NCBI GenBank assembly: GCA_903859225.1 | Contig: CAIOLV010000063.1 | Location: 1 to 10,796 of the forward strand | DNA: 10,796 nucleotides | Reading direction: 5' to 3' | Source: an uncultured bacterium | GTDB taxonomy: Bacteria; Bipolaricaulota; Bipolaricaulia; UBA7950; UBA9294 | Shown: piece by piece, positions 1-6,970 of the stretch | Layout of the letters: the number at the start of each line of letters is the position of its first letter | How positions within the stretch are numbered: the stretch's first letter is position 1 | Translations under genes and position numbers: made by a program | The notes under the pieces: generated by a model | What the model was told of the DNA's origin: nothing | Seen by the model: the letters and a program-made list of their open reading frames with translations, nothing else | Databases searched by the model: none

Positions 1-17
1 AGCGCTTCGCTCGACAC
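1..17 (-). CDS. Start of a minus-strand gene cut by the left edge (five codons visible)
   Basis: On the complement a strong Shine-Dalgarno run, GGGAGGAG (positions 30 to 23), sits five bases before a GTG at 17-15. The following codons, TCG AGC GAA GCG, are open to the edge and read V/M-S-S-E-A. Nothing about the product can be said. The call rests only on the RBS and start geometry, which matches the well-supported GTG and TTG starts elsewhere in the window. It would make the gene divergent from the cysteine-rich protein gene at 206. Confidence 0.35.
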
Positions 18-205
18 GCGATCTCCTCCCGTCCCCGCTCAGGCCGTGAAGATACGCGCTCGGCTTTCGCAGATCACGTGCCTCCGTCCGGACACTGCGC
101 GGCTCCCGCCACACGCGGCCTTCACGTCCGACACACGACACCGACACCGGCCGCGCCCATCGTCTCGTCCTGGATCGACGTGGACCCAGATTCGAAGGAG
201 ACGTG
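18..205. other. Intergenic region, probably divergent promoter region
   Basis: This stretch separates the putative minus-strand start at 17 from the gene at 206. It has no ORF with a credible start, and its reading frames are arginine-rich, as random GC-rich DNA is. No clear -10/-35 pair stands out. The short ACAC/CGACA-rich run around 130-150 is low-complexity rather than a defined repeat. It does contain the AAGGAG ribosome binding site at 195-200 for the downstream gene. Confidence 0.4.
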
Positions 206-811
206 ATGAAGCACATCCTCGTGATCGTCGCCGTGGTATCCCTCGCGGCCCTGGTCGGACTGGCCGGCTGGCTCGAAGCGGCAGCTCAGCCCAACGCCGC
301 GGACGAGATTCGCGCCGCGCTGATCCCCACGGCGGGGACGGAGACCCAGTATGGGACGGCGCTTTCTCTCCAATCCCTGCCTCAGTTCATTGGCTGGTGG
401 ACGACACTGGTGCCAGCCGCGCGCTCGGACGCGCGCTACGCCGACGCGCTCAACGCGCTCGTCGCCCCATGCTGCGACGACAACCCGGCGTTTCACTGCT
501 GCTGTGAGACGCAGCCGGGACAGGCGTGCAATCTGATTCGCGGCGCTCAGGGCCTCGGCGCCCACCTCGTGCTCGACCTCGACTACAGCACAGACCAGGT
601 GAAGGGGAGCGTCCTGCAATGGCTCGAATTTGCGCGGCCTGACTACTACGTGGCTGCCGAGCTCGCGGCGCGCGGGCTTCTCCCTGCCACCTACGGTCTG
701 ACCACCCAGGGATCCTGCTATCGCGGGCTGTGCGGAAACCCGATCAGCCTGGGCGGCTGCGGCGGGATGAACGAACTCATCGAACCGGCGATCGCCGGAG
801 GAAGCGCGTAG
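206..811 (+). CDS. Exported or membrane-anchored cysteine-rich protein of unknown function
   Basis: A 201-residue protein that I do not recognise. The start is chosen at ATG 206 rather than the adjacent GTG 203 because AAGGAG (195-200) then lies five bases upstream instead of two. Residues 1-27 form a signal peptide or single membrane anchor: Lys-His, then a long hydrophobic stretch, then Ala-Ala-Ala-Gln. The rest should be outside the cytoplasm. It holds nine cysteines: a CCDDN...HCCCE cluster (C89, C90, H97, C98, C99, C100), C108 in GQACN, and C171, C176 and C185 near the C-terminus in GSCYRGLC and GGCGG. There is no CxxCH haem motif, no ferredoxin pattern and no lipobox. The dense Cys/His cluster suggests metal binding or disulphides, which is inference. 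The gene stands alone, converging on the helicase gene 28 bases away. It is likely a real gene because of the RBS, signal sequence and patterned cysteines. Confidence 0.8.
   Translation: MKHILVIVAVVSLAALVGLAGWLEAAAQPNAADEIRAALIPTAGTETQYGTALSLQSLPQFIGWWTTLVPAARSDARYADALNALVAPCCDDNPAFHCCCETQPGQACNLIRGAQGLGAHLVLDLDYSTDQVKGSVLQWLEFARPDYYVAAELAARGLLPATYGLTTQGSCYRGLCGNPISLGGCGGMNELIEPAIAGGSA
785..798. repeat. Perfect 14-bp palindrome at the 3' end of the cysteine-rich gene
   Basis: CCGGCGATCGCCGG reads identically on both strands and contains the 8-bp core GCGATCGC. It lies inside the last codons of the gene ending at 811. It could fold as a short stem in RNA, but there is no following T-run, so it is not a standard intrinsic terminator. 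It may be no more than a compositional motif. Confidence 0.5.
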
Positions 812-815
812 GCGG

Positions 816-839
816 CCGTGCAGCCGTGCAGCCGCGCAG
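816..839. repeat. Three 8-bp tandem repeats between convergent genes
   Basis: Three head-to-tail units, CCGTGCAG, CCGTGCAG and CCGCGCAG, occupy all but four bases of the gap between the TAG at 809-811 (+ strand) and the helicase stop at 842-840 (- strand). The last unit has one substitution. This is a small microsatellite-like tract at a convergent gene boundary. No terminator structure was seen. Confidence 0.7.
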
Positions 840-2876
840 CTACTCCCACATGTCGCGCATGCGCTGCTGGATGTCGGCCTCGGGGTCGTAGAAGGATCCC
901 GGGTCGTCCTTCTCTTCGGGGCGTGCGAGCGCGACTTCCTCGACGGAGGCGAGCACATCCTTCGTGAAGAAGCGACACAGCTGAGCGTAGCTGTGTCCGT
1001 CCCCCAGCGCGTACCACTTGTGGTAGTAGCGCAGCGGCCACGTCACGTAGAGATGGTCCTTCGCACGCGTGAGAGCCACGTAGGCCAGGCGCCGCTCTTC
1101 CTCGATCTCCTCTTGCGATCCGGTCGAGAGATCCGACGGAAGGAACCCGTCGGCGGCGTGGATGAGATAGACGACGTCCCACTCGCAGCCCTTGGCTGAG
1201 TGGATCGTTGACAAGACGAGCCAGTCCTCGTCGAGGTACGGCGATGCGGCGAGCTCGCTCGTCGAGGTCGGCGGATCGAGCTGCACGTCGGCGAGGAACT
1301 GCTGACGCGAGCGATATCCGCTCGCAATCTGCTCCAGACTGATGAGGTCGCGAACTCGGGCGGCCGGGTTTTCGTAAGTCCGTGCAAAGATCGGGTCGTA
1401 GAACCGCCGGATTCTCTCGACCTGCGCTTCCGGGTTCTTCGCACCCATCGGGACCACGTCGTCGAACACCTGAGCCAGGTCGGCAAGCCCGACGCGCGCC
1501 GCGGGGGGACCCGGGAACGACCGGACCGCGCGCGGGTCTCCCCCAGCCTGCTCGACGTGTTCGACGATGCGAGATGCGGTGGTCGGCCCGACGCCGTCGA
1601 GCAGATCGAGAATGCGGAACCATGCCAGCTCGTCTCGCGGGTTCTCGAGCACTCTCAAGAAAGCCAGGAGGTCCTTCACGTGGGCAGCCTCGAGAAACCG
1701 CAAGCCGCCGAACTTATGGTACGGGATGTTGCGGCGCACCAGCTCGACCTCGAGCGTGTCGGACAGGTGGGACGCCCGGAAGAGAATGGCCTGTCGTCGC
1801 AGCGGAATACCTTCCTCATAGTGGCGAAGGACCCGATCGATCACGTAGTCATCCTGTTCCGACGGGTCCTTGCACAAAACAAGGCGCGGTAGTTCGTCGC
1901 TCTTCCGCTCCGACCAGAGGTCCTTCGTGTACCGCTCGCTCGCGCCGGCGATGAGCAGGTTCGCCGTGTCCAAGATCGGCGTCACGGACCGGTAGTTCTG
2001 CTCCAGTTTGATGACCGTCGCCCCCGAGAACTGCTTCGGAAAGTCGAGCATGTTCCGGACCGTCGCACCGCGGAATCGATAGATGCTCTGGGCGTCATCG
2101 CCGACGACCATGATGTCCTGGCGCGTCGTCCGCATGCCGCGCAGGATGCGCGCCTGGACGATGTTGGTGTCCTGGTACTCGTCGACGAGGATGTGATCGA
2201 ACCGGCCGCCGATCTCCGCCGCCCGCTCCGGCCTGTCGAGAAGCGCCATCCAGTAGAGGAGAAGGTCGTCGTAGTCGAGCACGTTCCGCTCTTGTTTCCG
2301 CACGACGTACCGCCGGAAGAGCTCGCGCAACTCGGACTCCCACTCGTCGCACCACGGGAAGTCCCGTTCCAGGACGTGCTTCAGATCCTCGCCGGAGTTC
2401 ACGCACCGCGAGTAGACGGCAAGGCATGTCCCCTTGCGCGGAAATCGCTTCTCTTTCTCGTGCAGGCCCATCTCGTGTCGAATGAGGTGGATGAGGCTCT
2501 CGGCGTCGCCTTGGTCGAGGACGGTGAACTCTCGTCCGATCCCGACAGCGTCCGCGTAGAGTCGCAACAAGCGGTGCGCGATTGCATGAAACGTGCCGCC
2601 CCAAACCCGGCCGGTCGTCGATGTGCCCCGAGCGACGATCGTCGACGCGCGCTCGATCATCTCTTGCGCCGCGCGACGCGTGAACGTCAGAAGAAGGATA
2701 CAACCGGGGTCGACACCCTGGGAGATGAGGTACGCCACTCGGTACGCCAGCGTCTTGGTCTTTCCCGTGCCTGCGCCGGCCACGACAAGCAGCGGCCCGC
2801 CGCCATGCGTGACGGCGGCTCGCTGCTCAGCGTTCAGATCGTCGAGCCATTGCGGCACACTACCCTCGCCCCTCAT
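840..2876 (-). CDS. UvrD/PcrA/Rep-type SF1A DNA helicase
   Basis: A 678-residue ATP-dependent 3'-5' DNA helicase of superfamily 1A, expected in the cytoplasm in repair or replication-fork rescue. All core motifs are in order: Q motif LNAEQRAAV (14-22), Walker A AGAGTGKT (33-40), motif Ia LLLTFTRRAA (61-70), motif II LVDEYQDTN (230-238), motif III VVGDDAQSIYRFRG (257-270), motif IV LEQNYRS (291-297), motif V LSTIHSAKGCEWD (555-567) and motif VI RRLAYVALTRAKDH (595-608). The 2B region lies between about 380 and 550. It is somewhat shorter than E. coli UvrD or PcrA (about 720 residues) and ends soon after motif VI, so the usual C-terminal Tudor-like tail is absent or reduced. ATG 2876 has only a poor RBS; GTG 2858 in the same frame has GAGGG four bases upstream and would remove six residues. 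It lies 48 bases downstream of, and co-directional with, the FN3-protein gene, so the two may be co-transcribed. The exact orthology (UvrD, PcrA or Rep) is not decidable. Confidence 0.95.
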   Translation of the reverse strand: MRGEGSVPQWLDDLNAEQRAAVTHGGGPLLVVAGAGTGKTKTLAYRVAYLISQGVDPGCILLLTFTRRAAQEMIERASTIVARGTSTTGRVWGGTFHAIAHRLLRLYADAVGIGREFTVLDQGDAESLIHLIRHEMGLHEKEKRFPRKGTCLAVYSRCVNSGEDLKHVLERDFPWCDEWESELRELFRRYVVRKQERNVLDYDDLLLYWMALLDRPERAAEIGGRFDHILVDEYQDTNIVQARILRGMRTTRQDIMVVGDDAQSIYRFRGATVRNMLDFPKQFSGATVIKLEQNYRSVTPILDTANLLIAGASERYTKDLWSERKSDELPRLVLCKDPSEQDDYVIDRVLRHYEEGIPLRRQAILFRASHLSDTLEVELVRRNIPYHKFGGLRFLEAAHVKDLLAFLRVLENPRDELAWFRILDLLDGVGPTTASRIVEHVEQAGGDPRAVRSFPGPPAARVGLADLAQVFDDVVPMGAKNPEAQVERIRRFYDPIFARTYENPAARVRDLISLEQIASGYRSRQQFLADVQLDPPTSTSELAASPYLDEDWLVLSTIHSAKGCEWDVVYLIHAADGFLPSDLSTGSQEEIEEERRLAYVALTRAKDHLYVTWPLRYYHKWYALGDGHSYAQLCRFFTKDVLASVEEVALARPEEKDDPGSFYDPEADIQQRMRDMWE

Positions 2877-2924
2877 CGGCGCCAGAGTACCGCATCGCTC
2901 GATCCCCCACCACGCGCCCCGCTC

Positions 2925-5042
2925 TCAGTTCCTCGACGACGTGCTCCCGGATGCCGCGCCCAGGTCGCCACTGCAGCCGCAGGGATTGACGGCGCGAACC
3001 TTGTACCAGAACGCCTGCCCGGGCGAGAGTCCCTCATCGACGTAGTACAGCTCGACGAGACCCGTTGCGATCACCGCGAACGGACCGTCCTTGCTCGGGG
3101 CCCGAGAGACCAGATAGCTTGAGGCGCCGTCAACCGCTGCCCAGTCCACCCGGATCGACTGAGAGTAGGTCCCGTGCGACGCGCGCACCCGCTCAGGGGC
3201 CACCGGGCGGTAGCCGCAGATCCCATACAGGATGGGTGACGGTGTGCTCACGGCAGACCCGCTCACCGATTGGATCCGGTACCAGTAGTCTCCGCACAGC
3301 TCAACGTCGTCGTCGTGCCAGGCCGTCCCGGTCACGCGCGCGACCTCGACATACTCCCCGCCGTAGGAGAGAGAGCGAAGCACGATGTAGGAGTCTGCTC
3401 CCTGCGCGGCCGTCCACGAGACGATGATCTCGTAGCGTGGGTCGCCGCGCGTCGTCTCGAACCAAGACGGAGGCATGAGCTCTCCAGCGGGAGGCGGAAG
3501 GGAGTAGAGGGCAACGCCCTTCGCTTGCGGGCTCAGCTCGGACTGTCCGCAGCCGTTGCAGGCAAAGACGCGGTACAGGTACGTCTGGCCGACGATCACG
3601 TCGGTGTCAAGGAGCGACGGATCGCTCGTGAAGGCGAGGGTGTATTGCTTCGCCGCGACCATCGTCGAACCGGTCATGTACTGCGTTCGCATCACCTGAT
3701 ACCGAGTGGCTTCGTCTGACGGCGTCCACTCGACGCGAATCGCTCCCGCGACCGCTCCGCCGTCCGTCCAGATGCGCGTCGGCGGCATCGGAACCCGCCC
3801 GACGAAGCCGACCGCTCTCGAGGACTCCCAGCCGACGCCCCCATGACTGATCGATCGGGCGACGTAGGAGTACTGAACGCACGTCTCGACGCCCGTGTCT
3901 TGGAACGTCGTCTCCTCGGCGATTCCGATCGGCTCGTAGGCTCCTGAGTTGGTTGCCGCCCGCAGAATCTCGTAAGTCGATGCGCCCAACACCGGCCGCC
4001 ACTGAACGACGACGCGGTCCGCGTAGCTTCCGAGCGTCGCGAAAACCTCGGTCGGAGCCTCCGCCCGGGGGAGAGCATCTTGCGTGGTCGAAGTCCCCGG
4101 CCCGGGCGCTGCGAGAGACGCCCAACCCGCCCCCTCAGCGGAGCGCAAGAGGATGTAGAGCTGGGCGATGTCCCCGCGGAGCGTGATCGATGCGATGCCG
4201 ACTTCATCGGCGCCCATTTGCTCCATCGCCTCGAGGAGCCTTGACAGATCTGCAACGGTCGGCGCGTACGACGACGGCGCGGCCCAAGACGCGCTCACGA
4301 ACGCGCTGGACAGCGTGGCCCCATTCGCATCGAGCTGCACGCGAGCTTCGTCGCTCACCGCCAGTCCGACGAGATCGTGGGCCGAATCACCGAGGGCTAG
4401 CGCAGAGGACGACAGGCCGATCGGAGTCTCCAGACCTTCGGAGATCGCGATGTCCTGGCGCGTGAGGTAGCACCAGCCAAGGGTCGACATCCAGGCTTCG
4501 AGTTCTTCCCCCGAGACGGATGTCAACGCGAGAAGTCCGCTCGGCGCCGGAGGCGCAGCCGCTGCCGGAGAGACTCTAGCGCCCGTGAACGGGCCTAACC
4601 CAGGAACAGCAGCAGCCCCATCGAGGATGGCAACCACCGTGCTCAGCTGCGCGACTTGGCGAGCGTCATCGGCTGACGCCCGTGCGAGGACCGAACGTAG
4701 TTCATGAACGTATGGCAGGACCATTTCCCATACCGCGCTTCCGGCTCGCTGCACCGCAAAGGTCCGTTCGAATTCGGCCCAGATGCCAATTCCGGCCGTC
4801 GCTGCTCGCTCCTCGGACAGCCATGCGAGGTGGGACGTCGCCGCGTAGGAACTCGGCGCCTCCGCCGATCCAGAGCCTGTGCCCACACGGACGATGAGTT
4901 CGCGCTCCTCTTGGGAGCCGCTGTCGATCCAGCGCAGGACCGCAGGCGCGACCTTGTCGCGCCACGTCGCTGCACTGAAAGCCACTGAGGACGAGATGGC
5001 CGCCAGCGCGAAGCAGACGGCAAGTGCACGCAGAGATGTCAC
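2925..5042 (-). CDS. Secreted protein with four C-terminal fibronectin type III domains
   Basis: The start is taken at GTG 5042, because AAGGAGGT (complement, 5053-5046) lies three bases before it and the product then begins with a signal peptide. The frame stays open 41 codons further upstream, but that stretch is not signal-like. The protein has 705 residues. Residues 1 to about 24 are a Sec-type signal peptide (V-T-S-L-R, then a hydrophobic run, then SVAFSA). Residues 25 to about 325 are an unrecognised region, interrupted by an Ala/Pro linker near 143-169. Four FN3 domains follow, at about 328-414, 418-510, 523-607 and 614-700. They share the pattern of a conserved Trp (VVVQW, IRVEW, IIVSW, IRVDW), a SYxxLR/RYQVMR-like strand and a final Y-x-Y/Y-R-V strand. 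Cysteine pairs occur in CNGCG (495/498) and PCGC (688/690). No enzyme motif, sortase signal or lipobox was seen. A surface adhesion or polymer-binding role is likely for FN3 arrays but is not shown here. Confidence 0.88.
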   Translation of the reverse strand: MTSLRALAVCFALAAISSSVAFSAATWRDKVAPAVLRWIDSGSQEERELIVRVGTGSGSAEAPSSYAATSHLAWLSEERAATAGIGIWAEFERTFAVQRAGSAVWEMVLPYVHELRSVLARASADDARQVAQLSTVVAILDGAAAVPGLGPFTGARVSPAAAAPPAPSGLLALTSVSGEELEAWMSTLGWCYLTRQDIAISEGLETPIGLSSSALALGDSAHDLVGLAVSDEARVQLDANGATLSSAFVSASWAAPSSYAPTVADLSRLLEAMEQMGADEVGIASITLRGDIAQLYILLRSAEGAGWASLAAPGPGTSTTQDALPRAEAPTEVFATLGSYADRVVVQWRPVLGASTYEILRAATNSGAYEPIGIAEETTFQDTGVETCVQYSYVARSISHGGVGWESSRAVGFVGRVPMPPTRIWTDGGAVAGAIRVEWTPSDEATRYQVMRTQYMTGSTMVAAKQYTLAFTSDPSLLDTDVIVGQTYLYRVFACNGCGQSELSPQAKGVALYSLPPPAGELMPPSWFETTRGDPRYEIIVSWTAAQGADSYIVLRSLSYGGEYVEVARVTGTAWHDDDVELCGDYWYRIQSVSGSAVSTPSPILYGICGYRPVAPERVRASHGTYSQSIRVDWAAVDGASSYLVSRAPSKDGPFAVIATGLVELYYVDEGLSPGQAFWYKVRAVNPCGCSGDLGAASGSTSSRN

Positions 5043-5199
5043 AGGACCTCCTTCACGAGCCTTGAGAGAGAGGGAGTCGTCCATTGCCGCGTCACGGAAC
5101 CATGATCGAGAGACTCCATCACGACGGTCTTGCGGTCTCCACGTCGGCCGCACATACCCAATCATAACCTATCCGTTACGGACATATCGAGGAGCAAGG
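5043..5199. promoter_or_regulatory. Divergent intergenic region between the FN3-protein and Nudix genes
   Basis: These 157 bases separate two outward-facing starts, so at least one promoter for each direction is expected. On the minus strand, TATGAT (complement of 5161-5166) is a one-mismatch -10 hexamer, but no convincing -35 lies 17 bases upstream. Next to it, TCCGT-T-ACGGA (5172-5182) is a dyad with perfect 5-bp arms around one base. It could be an operator serving both directions. The RBS of the FN3-protein gene is at 5053-5046, and a GAGGAG for the plus-strand gene is at 5189-5194. Confidence 0.35.
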
Positions 5200-5235
5200 T
5201 TGCCCCTCGCTGACTGCGGGGCGACACTCCTGCTC

Positions 5236-5799
5236 ATGCAGTACGCGATCAGCGCCGGAGCCATCGTCGTCCGAGGCGGGTGCCTTCTCCTCGTCCACCA
5301 CCGAGCCGATGGGTACGACTTCTGGGTTCCTCCGGGCGGCCGGCTGTTCGGCGAGGAGTCGATCTTCGAGTGCGCGGCACGCGAAACACGCGAGGAGACC
5401 GGACTCCACATCGTTCCGGAACGCATCGTCTACGTCGAGGAGTTCGTCCAGTCGGGTCTTCACTTCTGTAAGTTCTGGGTCGTCGCGCCAGATCCGGGCG
5501 GCCGCCTGAGCGTTGATGGACTCGGTTCAGACGAGGCGCGCGACGCGGTCGCGCGTTTCGGGCCTGACGAGGCGCACGATGCGGTCGCGCGTTGCGGACT
5601 GGAAGAGGCACGCGCTATGGTCGCGCGTGCCGAGTCGGGCGACGTCCACGTCGTCGACGCGCGGTTCCTGTCGAGAGACGCCATGCGAACGCTGACCGTC
5701 TATCCTCGCGTCCTTCGGAACGTCTTCTGGGAAGAAGACCTCGCGCGGGGGTTCCCGCAGACGCGGTACCTCGGGCTGCAGCACATCGAGGACGACTGA
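5236..5799 (+). CDS. Nudix hydrolase with an internal three-unit repeat
   Basis: A 187-residue Nudix-family pyrophosphohydrolase, which cleaves a nucleoside diphosphate linked to another group using Mg2+. The Nudix box at 35-57 fits G-x5-E-x7-RE-U-x-EE-x-G-U: G35, E41, R49-E50, E53-E54 and G56-L57, with Thr in the first U position. The preceding strand, AISAGAIVVRGGCLLLVHH, is typical of MutT-like folds. Substrate cannot be inferred. Residues 97-132 are three tandem 12-residue units of form G-x-[DE]-EA-x-x-x-VAR-x, apparently inserted in the second half of the fold. Start choice: ATG 5236 gives a normal family N-terminus but has a weak RBS. TTG 5200 in the same frame has GAGGAG five bases upstream and would add 12 residues, so it is a real alternative. 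The GNAT gene starts one base after the stop, so the two are almost certainly co-translated. Confidence 0.9.
   Translation: MQYAISAGAIVVRGGCLLLVHHRADGYDFWVPPGGRLFGEESIFECAARETREETGLHIVPERIVYVEEFVQSGLHFCKFWVVAPDPGGRLSVDGLGSDEARDAVARFGPDEAHDAVARCGLEEARAMVARAESGDVHVVDARFLSRDAMRTLTVYPRVLRNVFWEEDLARGFPQTRYLGLQHIEDD
5524..5631 (+). repeat. Three 36-bp in-frame tandem repeats inside the Nudix gene
   Basis: Units at 5524-5559, 5560-5595 and 5596-5631 encode residues 97-108, 109-120 and 121-132. By eye, unit 1 and unit 2 match at about 30 of 36 bases, and units 2 and 3 at about 25 of 36. Each contains GTCGCGCGT encoding V-A-R. The decreasing similarity suggests older and newer duplications. Because the unit is a multiple of three, copy number could change without a frameshift. 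Confidence 0.85.
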
Positions 5800-5800
5800 C

Positions 5801-6457
5801 GTGAACGACGTCCCGCAGATCTCTCCTGGGAGCACCGCAGCCCGCCCACGCGAGCCTCAGGTCCCGGCGACCGCGGATCCTGCGGTTCAATTCGAGACGC
5901 CGCGGCTGGTTGTCCGCGCCGCGGTCGCGGAGGATGCGCTATTCATCGAGGCGCTGTGGAGCGACCCACGCGTCACGTGCCACGTCGGGTTCCCGTTGGG
6001 GATTCCATCCGCAAGAGACGATGTCCCGCGCCGGATACGCCGCGGCGACGGCTTGACGGCTCTCCTCATCGCGGAAGAACGCGAGAGCCGAGAGCCGATC
6101 GGGCAGTGCATGCTCGGCGCACTGGATTCCTGCGGCACCTGCGAGCCGGACATCAAGCTCGCTCCGCCTTTCTGGGGTCTCGGCTATGGCCGCGAATTGT
6201 GGGCCGCGCTCGTCGACCAGCTCTTCCTGGAGTCCTCGTGCACGATCGTTCGAGGCACCCCGAACATCGCGAACATGGCCTCGATCCGGATGCAGGAGTC
6301 GGCAGGCATGAGGCGTGTGGGAAGGGGCGTGTCCGAGTTCCCTGCCTCGATGCAGGCATTCACGGCGCCCGTCCCCCACTTTGTCTACGAGATCACGCGG
6401 GAGGAATGGAAACGACGGATGCACGGCCAGCACTCGTCGTCACTCCAAGGCCTCTAG
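5801..6457 (+). CDS. GNAT-family N-acetyltransferase, RimJ/RimL-like
   Basis: A 218-residue acetyl-CoA-dependent acyltransferase. The N-terminus of the domain, FETPRLVVRAAVAEDA (31-46), is the usual opening of RimJ/RimL-type enzymes that act on protein N-termini or small amines. The acetyl-CoA loop is WGLGYGRELW (125-134), a variant of the R/Q-x-x-G-x-G/A motif followed by helix 3. TPNIANMASIRMQESAGMRR (153-172) is the conserved C-terminal Asn/Ser motif before the last strands. The first 30 residues are Pro/Ala-rich and probably disordered. GTG 5801 lies one base after the Nudix stop, with GAGGA at 5788-5792, so translational coupling is likely. The acceptor substrate is unknown. Pairing with a Nudix hydrolase hints at shared small-molecule or nucleotide metabolism but proves nothing. 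The stop is only five bases from the stop of convergent bfr. Confidence 0.9.
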   Translation: MNDVPQISPGSTAARPREPQVPATADPAVQFETPRLVVRAAVAEDALFIEALWSDPRVTCHVGFPLGIPSARDDVPRRIRRGDGLTALLIAEERESREPIGQCMLGALDSCGTCEPDIKLAPPFWGLGYGRELWAALVDQLFLESSCTIVRGTPNIANMASIRMQESAGMRRVGRGVSEFPASMQAFTAPVPHFVYEITREEWKRRMHGQHSSSLQGL

Positions 6458-6462
6458 AACCC

Positions 6463-6930
6463 CTAGCCGCGCTGCTCGGCGAGGTAGCTCTGGATTCCCA
6501 TCTGTGCGATCTGGTCGATCTGCGCTTCGATCCAGTCCACATGATCCTCTTCGTCGTTGAGGATCTTCTCAAGGAGGTCGCGCGTGCCGCCATCGCCCAA
6601 CTCGTCCGCAGCGCGGATGTCTTCGTTGTAGGCTTTCACGGCGCCGTGCTCCGCAGCAAGATCGCTCTTGAACTGCGTCTCAACCTTGTCTCCGATGTGG
6701 ATCTCGGCAAGCTTGCTGACCGTCGGCTTGCCCTCGAGGAAGAGGATTCGGGCGATGAGCATCTCCGCATGCTTCATCTCGTCGATCGCTCGCTTCTCGA
6801 TCACCTCGTGAAGCTTCCCGTAGCCCCAATTCGCGCACATCTCCGAGTGGAGGATGTACTGATTCACTGCGCCAAGCTCTTCCGCCAACCGAGCATTCAG
6901 CTTCGCAATGACCTTCGCGTTCCCTTTCAT
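6463..6930 (-). CDS. bfr: Bacterioferritin
   Basis: A 155-residue bacterioferritin, the usual length. It forms a 24-subunit cytoplasmic shell that oxidises Fe2+ and stores it as a mineral. The opening MKGNAKVIAKLN closely matches E. coli Bfr. All dinuclear ferroxidase ligands are present at family positions: E18, E51, H54, E94, E127 and H130. The haem-ligand methionine is M52 in IDEMKHAE, and Y25 is conserved. It is therefore a haem-type Bfr subunit rather than a plain ferritin. The start is ATG 6930, with GAGGAGA (complement, 6944-6938) seven bases upstream; the frame is open further upstream but that stretch has no ferritin character. A promoter with a dyad over its -10 lies just upstream, and the gene appears monocistronic. 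It would buffer iron and limit Fenton chemistry, which is relevant beside iron-sulfur-rich redox genes, although no direct link is shown. Confidence 0.97.
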   Translation of the reverse strand: MKGNAKVIAKLNARLAEELGAVNQYILHSEMCANWGYGKLHEVIEKRAIDEMKHAEMLIARILFLEGKPTVSKLAEIHIGDKVETQFKSDLAAEHGAVKAYNEDIRAADELGDGGTRDLLEKILNDEEDHVDWIEAQIDQIAQMGIQSYLAEQRG

Positions 6931-6970
6931 CGGATCTTCTCCTCTCTTCTTCGCTCGCAACCTCGGGATC

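Noticed and set aside
46..507. Plus-strand ORF of 153 residues overlapping the cysteine-rich protein gene
   Set aside because: The product is a low-complexity Arg/Pro/Gly run with no RBS. It lies out of frame over a gene with a clear signal peptide and RBS.
122..1623. Long minus-strand ORFs (122-958 and 718-1623) across the left genes
   Set aside because: They are antisense or frame shadows of the cysteine-rich gene and the helicase. Their composition is Arg-rich and there are no domain motifs.
2193..3122. Plus-strand ORF of 309 residues antisense to the helicase start
   Set aside because: It covers the opposite strand of a helicase with every motif intact. Long antisense frames are expected in GC-rich coding DNA.
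5043..5165. A 41-residue N-terminal extension of the FN3 protein from ATG 5165
   Set aside because: It would bury the signal peptide behind a charged segment, and a near-perfect RBS sits just before GTG 5042.
4879..5199. Upstream extension of the Nudix ORF to 4879
   Set aside because: It runs antisense through the FN3-protein start and has no Nudix-like sequence or RBS. The real start is TTG 5200 or ATG 5236.
5524..5631. The 36-bp repeats as a CRISPR array
   Set aside because: The units are directly adjacent with no spacers, are imperfect, and are in frame inside a gene.
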